This document shows, piece after piece, positions 59,624 to 64,000 of a stretch of DNA of 64,000 nucleotides. The stretch comes from SXOA01 sp046153945 (GTDB lineage Bacteria; Planctomycetota; Planctomycetia; Pirellulales; Pirellulaceae): positions 1 to 64,000 of the forward strand of contig JBJXFF010000172.1 in NCBI GenBank assembly GCA_046153945.1, in the 5' to 3' direction. The notes beneath the pieces were generated by a model that was not told where the DNA came from, made no database searches, and worked only from the letters and a program-made list of their open reading frames with translations. How positions within the stretch are numbered: position 1 is the first letter of the stretch; each line of letters begins with the position of its first letter. The position numbers and the translations under genes are program-made.

Positions 59624-59652
59624 GGTTTCACCGCAGAGACGCAGAGCGGAAG
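59624..59652. repeat. Word repeat fragment CCGCAGAGACGCAGAG
   Basis: TTTCACCGCAGAGACGCAGA followed by GCGGAAG is a single-arm word repeat between the convergent sulfatase and oxidoreductase genes. Same general kind as the intergenic word-repeat class, here without a second arm. Confidence 0.55.
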
Positions 59653-59660
59653 AACATGGG

Positions 59661-60890
59661 TTAGGACTTGTCTTTCCAATTTGCAGTTTGACCGCTTCGG
59701 AGCGCCTGGTTCGCCAGATGGGCCGCACTCGCCGCGCTAACGCCGGCTTCGGCGGGGCAGCGGGGCTTTTTGCGGGTGCGGATGGAGTCGATCCAGTTGG
59801 TGAGGTGCAAGAGCTCGCCGTCGGGCTGGAGGTAGAAGTCCGCTCCGCGCGGGCCATCGCCGAGAATGAGTTCACTGGCTTTCAACTTGCTGCGGCGCTC
59901 AGGGATGACTTCGTAGCGGCCGCGGTCGATGTAGAGGGTCGCCTCGGTCCCCATAAACTCCGCCATCGCCGCGTTGCGGGCGCTGACGAAGGTTCCTTCA
60001 AAATAGACCTGCGATTCCTGGTCGGGGTAGCGCATCAGCGTTTGCACGGTATCCGGCGTTTCCCAGACTCCTTGGGACGTGAACTGGTCGCCAATGCTCA
60101 CCGCGGAGGTGGGGTGGTCGAGGTCGAGATACCAATGAGCTACATCCAAAAAGTGGACCATCAGGTCGGTGAAGATGCCACCGCCGAAATCCCAGAACCA
60201 TCGCCAGTTGCCTCCGCTCAGGCGGTAAGGCTCAAACGGCTGGTCGGGGGCGTTGCCAAGCCAGCGTTTCCAATCGACCGACTTGGGGTCGATGGTCAGA
60301 TTCGGCTTTTTGACCCGGTCGGAATTCCGGTTCCAGGTGAGATGGACCTTGTGAATCTTGCCAAGCTGACCGGATTTGACGATCTCGTACCCCTTCTGAA
60401 TGTGCGGCATCGAGCGCTGTTGCATCCCAACTTGCACGACTCGCTTGTGGTCGTTCTGGGCCTTGATGACTGCCGCCCCCTCGGAGATGTCGTGCGTCAG
60501 CGGCTTCTCCACATAGACGTCCTTGCCGGCGGCACAGGCGGCGATCGTCAGCGGCACATGCCAGTGATCGGGGGAGCCGATGAGAACGGCGTCGATTTCC
60601 TTTTTGGCGAGCAGTTCTTCAAATTGCTTCGTGGTGTATGCATCCGGCTCCGCCAGCTTCTTGGCGAGGTCCAGCGAGTAATCCCAGACATCGCAAAGTG
60701 CGGTGATCTTCACCCCCGGTATCGTCCGGAGCGACTCCATCAGCTTGCGGCAACGTCCACCGGTGCCGATGCAGCCGACGCGGATGGTGTCGTTGGCATA
60801 GAAGCCTTTGGTCGTTTCAGGAATTGCCGTAAGCAGACCGGCAGCGGCGAGCGTGGAAGAGGTGGCGAGGAAATCGCGGCGGGAGGACAT
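59661..60890 (-). CDS. Tat-exported Gfo/Idh/MocA family oxidoreductase
   Basis: 409 residues with a twin-arginine signal (SSRRDFLATSSTLAAAGLL). The NAD(P)-binding Rossmann part opens at IRVGCIGTGGRCRKLMESLR, the EKP motif is at DVYVEKPLTHD, and the C-terminal GFO_IDH_MocA beta sheet follows with WRWFWDFGGGIFTDLMVHFL and DVAHW. Export by Tat with a bound nucleotide is the norm for this planctomycete branch. Substrate unknown, probably a sugar or polyol. It lies downstream of the histone-deacetylase-family gene on the same strand. Confidence 0.93.
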   Translation of the reverse strand: MSSRRDFLATSSTLAAAGLLTAIPETTKGFYANDTIRVGCIGTGGRCRKLMESLRTIPGVKITALCDVWDYSLDLAKKLAEPDAYTTKQFEELLAKKEIDAVLIGSPDHWHVPLTIAACAAGKDVYVEKPLTHDISEGAAVIKAQNDHKRVVQVGMQQRSMPHIQKGYEIVKSGQLGKIHKVHLTWNRNSDRVKKPNLTIDPKSVDWKRWLGNAPDQPFEPYRLSGGNWRWFWDFGGGIFTDLMVHFLDVAHWYLDLDHPTSAVSIGDQFTSQGVWETPDTVQTLMRYPDQESQVYFEGTFVSARNAAMAEFMGTEATLYIDRGRYEVIPERRSKLKASELILGDGPRGADFYLQPDGELLHLTNWIDSIRTRKKPRCPAEAGVSAASAAHLANQALRSGQTANWKDKS

Positions 60891-60903
60891 GAGTAACTCC
60901 GGG

Positions 60904-60940
60904 GAGAGTGCAGAGTGTAAAATGGAGAGTGTAGAGTTTA
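60904..60940. repeat. Word repeat GAGAGTG(C/T)AGAGTGTA
   Basis: GAGAGTGCAGAGTGTAAAAT followed by GGAGAGTGTAGAGTTTA: two tandem copies of an approximate 18-base word. It lies between two minus-strand genes. No inverted partner was found close by. Confidence 0.5.
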
Positions 60941-60950
60941 AGGGTTAGGT

Positions 60951-61892
<942 letters not shown>

Positions 61893-61939
61893 AATAGGCG
61901 GCCGGAAGCCTGGTTGGGGCTATTCCGATGCGAAAATAG

Positions 61940-61969
61940 TTGACACCGGCTGGCAGTAACGACTAGTCT
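61940..61969 (+). promoter_or_regulatory. Possible sigma-70 promoter upstream of the gene at 62115
   Basis: TTGACA at 61940 is a perfect -35 word; 18 bases further TAGTCT could serve as a weak -10. It lies about 150 bases before the ATG at 62115, on the same strand. The -10 matches the consensus in only three positions, so it is tentative. Confidence 0.25.
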
Positions 61970-62114
61970 GAGAGGGATGGATCATTGTAGCCGTTCGGCT
62001 GGAGAGGTGGTTGCTGCGCGCGATGTGTTCGCGTTCAGCGTCACAAATTCACGCCGGAATTGATAGAGCTATCGGATCCACAGGGGCCGAGGATTTCCGA
62101 AAAAGGGAACAGGT

Positions 62115-63998
62115 ATGTCATTCGTATCGGATCAAGTGCGTGAGATGTTCGTGCGCGGCCTCGGGGCCGCCACGGCAGGAGGAATTGGAACTCTTTTGGT
62201 GACCGCCTCTCTGGTATGGGGCGCAGAGGTGGGCGGGCCTCCGGCGGAGGGGTTCAAGGTTTTGCCGCCCAACAAGACTCTTTCAACGGACATCAAGAAA
62301 AAGAATGAAATTGAAGGACTGGTTTTGCGAATCATCCGTGGTGATTCGGTAACTGGAAACGAGACGATATTTGACGGTTACTTCGCTTCGTATTTGTTTC
62401 CCCAATGGACTCAAACTACGGAAAAAAATCTAAACGATCTCCCGAAACAACGAGACCGGTTTGTTAAGAACTTCCTGGAACTATCGGCAAAGAATTCGGT
62501 TGCTCATGCCCGGCTGGTGGATCTCACCCATACCAAGCTTTCCGAAATCGCACAGAATCCCGAATTTCATCCGGCCGTCCGTTACAATGCCATTTTAATT
62601 ATCGGCCTCCTTAATGAGACCGAGCCCAACCGAGGGACCGGCGTCAAACAGATGCCAGAGCCGTACATCAAAGCCCTCACTACGCTGATGGAGGAGTTGA
62701 AGAAGCCCGGCAACAATGAAGCCGTAAGAGTCGGTGCATTGCTGGGCGTGGCACGCCATTTGGAATGGGACAATTCCAAGCAGGCGGCGGCCGCGAAAAT
62801 CCCGCCGGCGATGCGCACGGAGGCCATCACCGAGTTGACCAGCATCGTAAGCACGAAGATTCCCCCCGCGGGACGTTCTGTCGAGGGGCAGACCTGGCTC
62901 CGTCGCCGAGCCCTGGAAGCCCTTGGCCACGCGAATGCACTGAAGGTTGAACCCGAATTTGCGAAGATCCTGGACGACATCATTACCGACGACGCGGAGC
63001 CAATATCCCTTCGCTGCACTGCGGCAGATGTGATGGCTCACGTCGATTACCAGGCTCCCGCTCTGCCTCCCATTCAAGCGAGTGCAAAGAAACTGGGGTA
63101 TCTAGCGCTGTACGCTTGCCACTCCGAGCTGTTGCGTTTGGAAGGACTGAAGAAATACGACGAGAGACTCCTCAAGATTAGCGGCGGCGCTGCGGGAGGA
63201 TTCGGTGGCGGCATGCCTGGAGGTGCGCCCGGTGGCATGCCCGGTGGAGCTTCGCCCGGTGGAGCTTCGCCCGGAGGTGCAATGCCAGGAGGAGCTTCGC
63301 CCGGAGGTGCAATGCCAGGAGGAGCATCACCAGGAGGAGCAATGCCGGGCGGCGCGGGCGGAATGCCGGGTATGCCCGGAATGCCGGGTGCGTCAGGCAA
63401 GAAAGGTGGCAAGGGGATGCCGGGCACCGGTGGCAGTCAGGCGAGCGCGTTTGACCCGAAGGCCTATCGCATCGATTACTCCAAACGGCGGCTGCGGGCG
63501 GAGTTATACACGGTACAGTTGGCTTTAGGCCGGAAAAAGGATCCAACCGTCAAGGGACTTTTGGCGTATTCCAAGGCCCCGGCCGATTCGACGACTCTGG
63601 ATGGCATCACGAAACAGGTTGAAGAAATCATCCGAATCGTGGAGGAATTGGATCAGAGTGCGGAAGACTATGAAAAGGGTTTGCGAAAGGAAATGAAAAA
63701 GCTGGAGAACCTGACCAAGCCCTTGCCGGTTGCCGCAGTGCCGGGTGTGGTAAAGGGTCCAGCGGCACCGGGCGAGGAAGTCCCCATGGCGGCCAAGCCC
63801 GCTTCCGAAGAGCCGATGGAGGAGATTCCTGCTGCTCCGGCCGCCAAGGGTCCCGCGGAGCCGGCCAAAGGTGGCGCCGATCCGGGCAAGGGTGTTCCGC
63901 CGGAAGCTGGAAAAGGTGGTGCCGCTCCTGCGGATGGCGGCAAGGCTGCCGAGCCTCCGCCTGCCGGAAAGGGACCAGCGGCTCCGGCCGGCAAATAG
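62115..63998 (+). CDS. Exported protein with HEAT-like region and Gly/Pro repeats
   Basis: 627 residues; start at 62115 with AGG(T) just upstream. Signal-like helix (AATAGGIGTLLVTASLVWGA). Residues 45-350 are helical, with HEAT-like runs (VRVGALLGVARHLEWDNSKQ; RCTAADVMAHVDYQAPALPP). Residues 355-440 are a Gly/Pro/Ala/Met low-complexity repeat (PGGASPGGAMPGGASPGGAM). A helical piece follows (QVEEIIRIVEELDQSAEDYE) and a Pro/Ala/Lys-rich tail closes the protein. No enzyme motif. Probably periplasmic. The stop TAG is 2 bases before the window end. Confidence 0.75.
   Translation: MSFVSDQVREMFVRGLGAATAGGIGTLLVTASLVWGAEVGGPPAEGFKVLPPNKTLSTDIKKKNEIEGLVLRIIRGDSVTGNETIFDGYFASYLFPQWTQTTEKNLNDLPKQRDRFVKNFLELSAKNSVAHARLVDLTHTKLSEIAQNPEFHPAVRYNAILIIGLLNETEPNRGTGVKQMPEPYIKALTTLMEELKKPGNNEAVRVGALLGVARHLEWDNSKQAAAAKIPPAMRTEAITELTSIVSTKIPPAGRSVEGQTWLRRRALEALGHANALKVEPEFAKILDDIITDDAEPISLRCTAADVMAHVDYQAPALPPIQASAKKLGYLALYACHSELLRLEGLKKYDERLLKISGGAAGGFGGGMPGGAPGGMPGGASPGGASPGGAMPGGASPGGAMPGGASPGGAMPGGAGGMPGMPGMPGASGKKGGKGMPGTGGSQASAFDPKAYRIDYSKRRLRAELYTVQLALGRKKDPTVKGLLAYSKAPADSTTLDGITKQVEEIIRIVEELDQSAEDYEKGLRKEMKKLENLTKPLPVAAVPGVVKGPAAPGEEVPMAAKPASEEPMEEIPAAPAAKGPAEPAKGGADPGKGVPPEAGKGGAAPADGGKAAEPPPAGKGPAAPAGK
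63190..63420 (+). repeat. Minisatellite coding Gly/Pro-rich repeats
   Basis: Tandem words such as GGAGGAGCTTCGCCCGGAGG alternate with GGTGCAATGCCA within the coding frame, giving PGGASPGGAMPGG repeats. Copies are nearly identical at DNA level, so this is a slippage-prone array. Confidence 0.75.
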
Positions 63999-64000
63999 CA

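Noticed and set aside
59688..60896. Plus-strand 402-codon frame opposite the oxidoreductase gene
   Set aside because: Antisense shadow; the minus strand has a Tat signal and complete oxidoreductase motifs.

Overview
The window reads as chromosomal DNA of a planctomycete (phylum Planctomycetota). The basis is gene content rather than any rRNA or tRNA, none of which was seen. It has two secreted sulfatases, a DUF1501 protein, a DUF1080 (3-keto-disaccharide hydrolase) protein, a Tat-exported Gfo/Idh/MocA oxidoreductase, leucine-rich-repeat and HEAT lipoproteins, a bacterial MfnB homologue, small membrane proteins with NPYxxP or FSLRT N-terminal motifs, and a helicase carrying 74-residue GEWP/RGLPGG repeats. 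The genus cannot be fixed from the sequence.

Layout. 1-786: start of an IS1595-like transposase on the minus strand at the window edge, then about 700 bases without a gene. 787-6107: secreted metallopeptidase, enolase-superfamily enzyme, and an overlapping AAA+/TPR and TPR-membrane pair. 6179-13475: ribosome silencing factor RsfS, a MacA/MacB/TolC-like efflux system split over two divergent transcription units, then YggS and YggU. 13476-18930 is an accessory stretch: a kinase remnant, a PD-(D/E)XK nuclease-helicase broken by one in-frame TAA, a membrane-anchored protein of unknown function, and a RelE/ParE-type toxin-antitoxin pair lying between the intact 3' end of the leucyl aminopeptidase gene and a decayed copy of that 3' end.

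18773-34836: leucyl aminopeptidase, sulfatase, serine hydrolase, LRR lipoprotein, AAA ATPase, LCCL protein, a four-part serine protease fusion, cold-shock protein, DUF1080 protein, HEAT lipoprotein, dihydrolipoyl dehydrogenase and ribosomal protein S4. 34883-38259: a membrane protein, then a lower-GC pair made of a membrane PAS-like methyltransferase and a receiver-like plus N-acyltransferase protein. 38578-49003: DUF1501 protein, MfnB, small conserved proteins, sialidase, a tandem of an intact and a degenerate PDZ serine protease, an NAD-dependent epimerase and a VOC protein.

49811-51663 is the most surprising part: three short genes (two cupins and a SAM methyltransferase), each followed directly by an integron attC site, with no integrase in view. 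This is a cluster of attC sites lacking an integrase. 51720-63998: Hint-domain protein, a gene-poor 695-base gap, M16 peptidase, membrane and LRR proteins, a second sulfatase, oxidoreductase, histone-deacetylase-family protein, and a Gly/Pro-repeat HEAT-like protein.

The spaces between genes hold several families of hairpin repeats. One class is built from slightly varied short words repeated in tandem and followed by the reverse complement. A second is a GTGGCACGCCCACG palindrome in five copies. A third is a GGAGTCCCGCC palindrome in three copies. One word repeat has even been taken into the reading frame of the second sulfatase.
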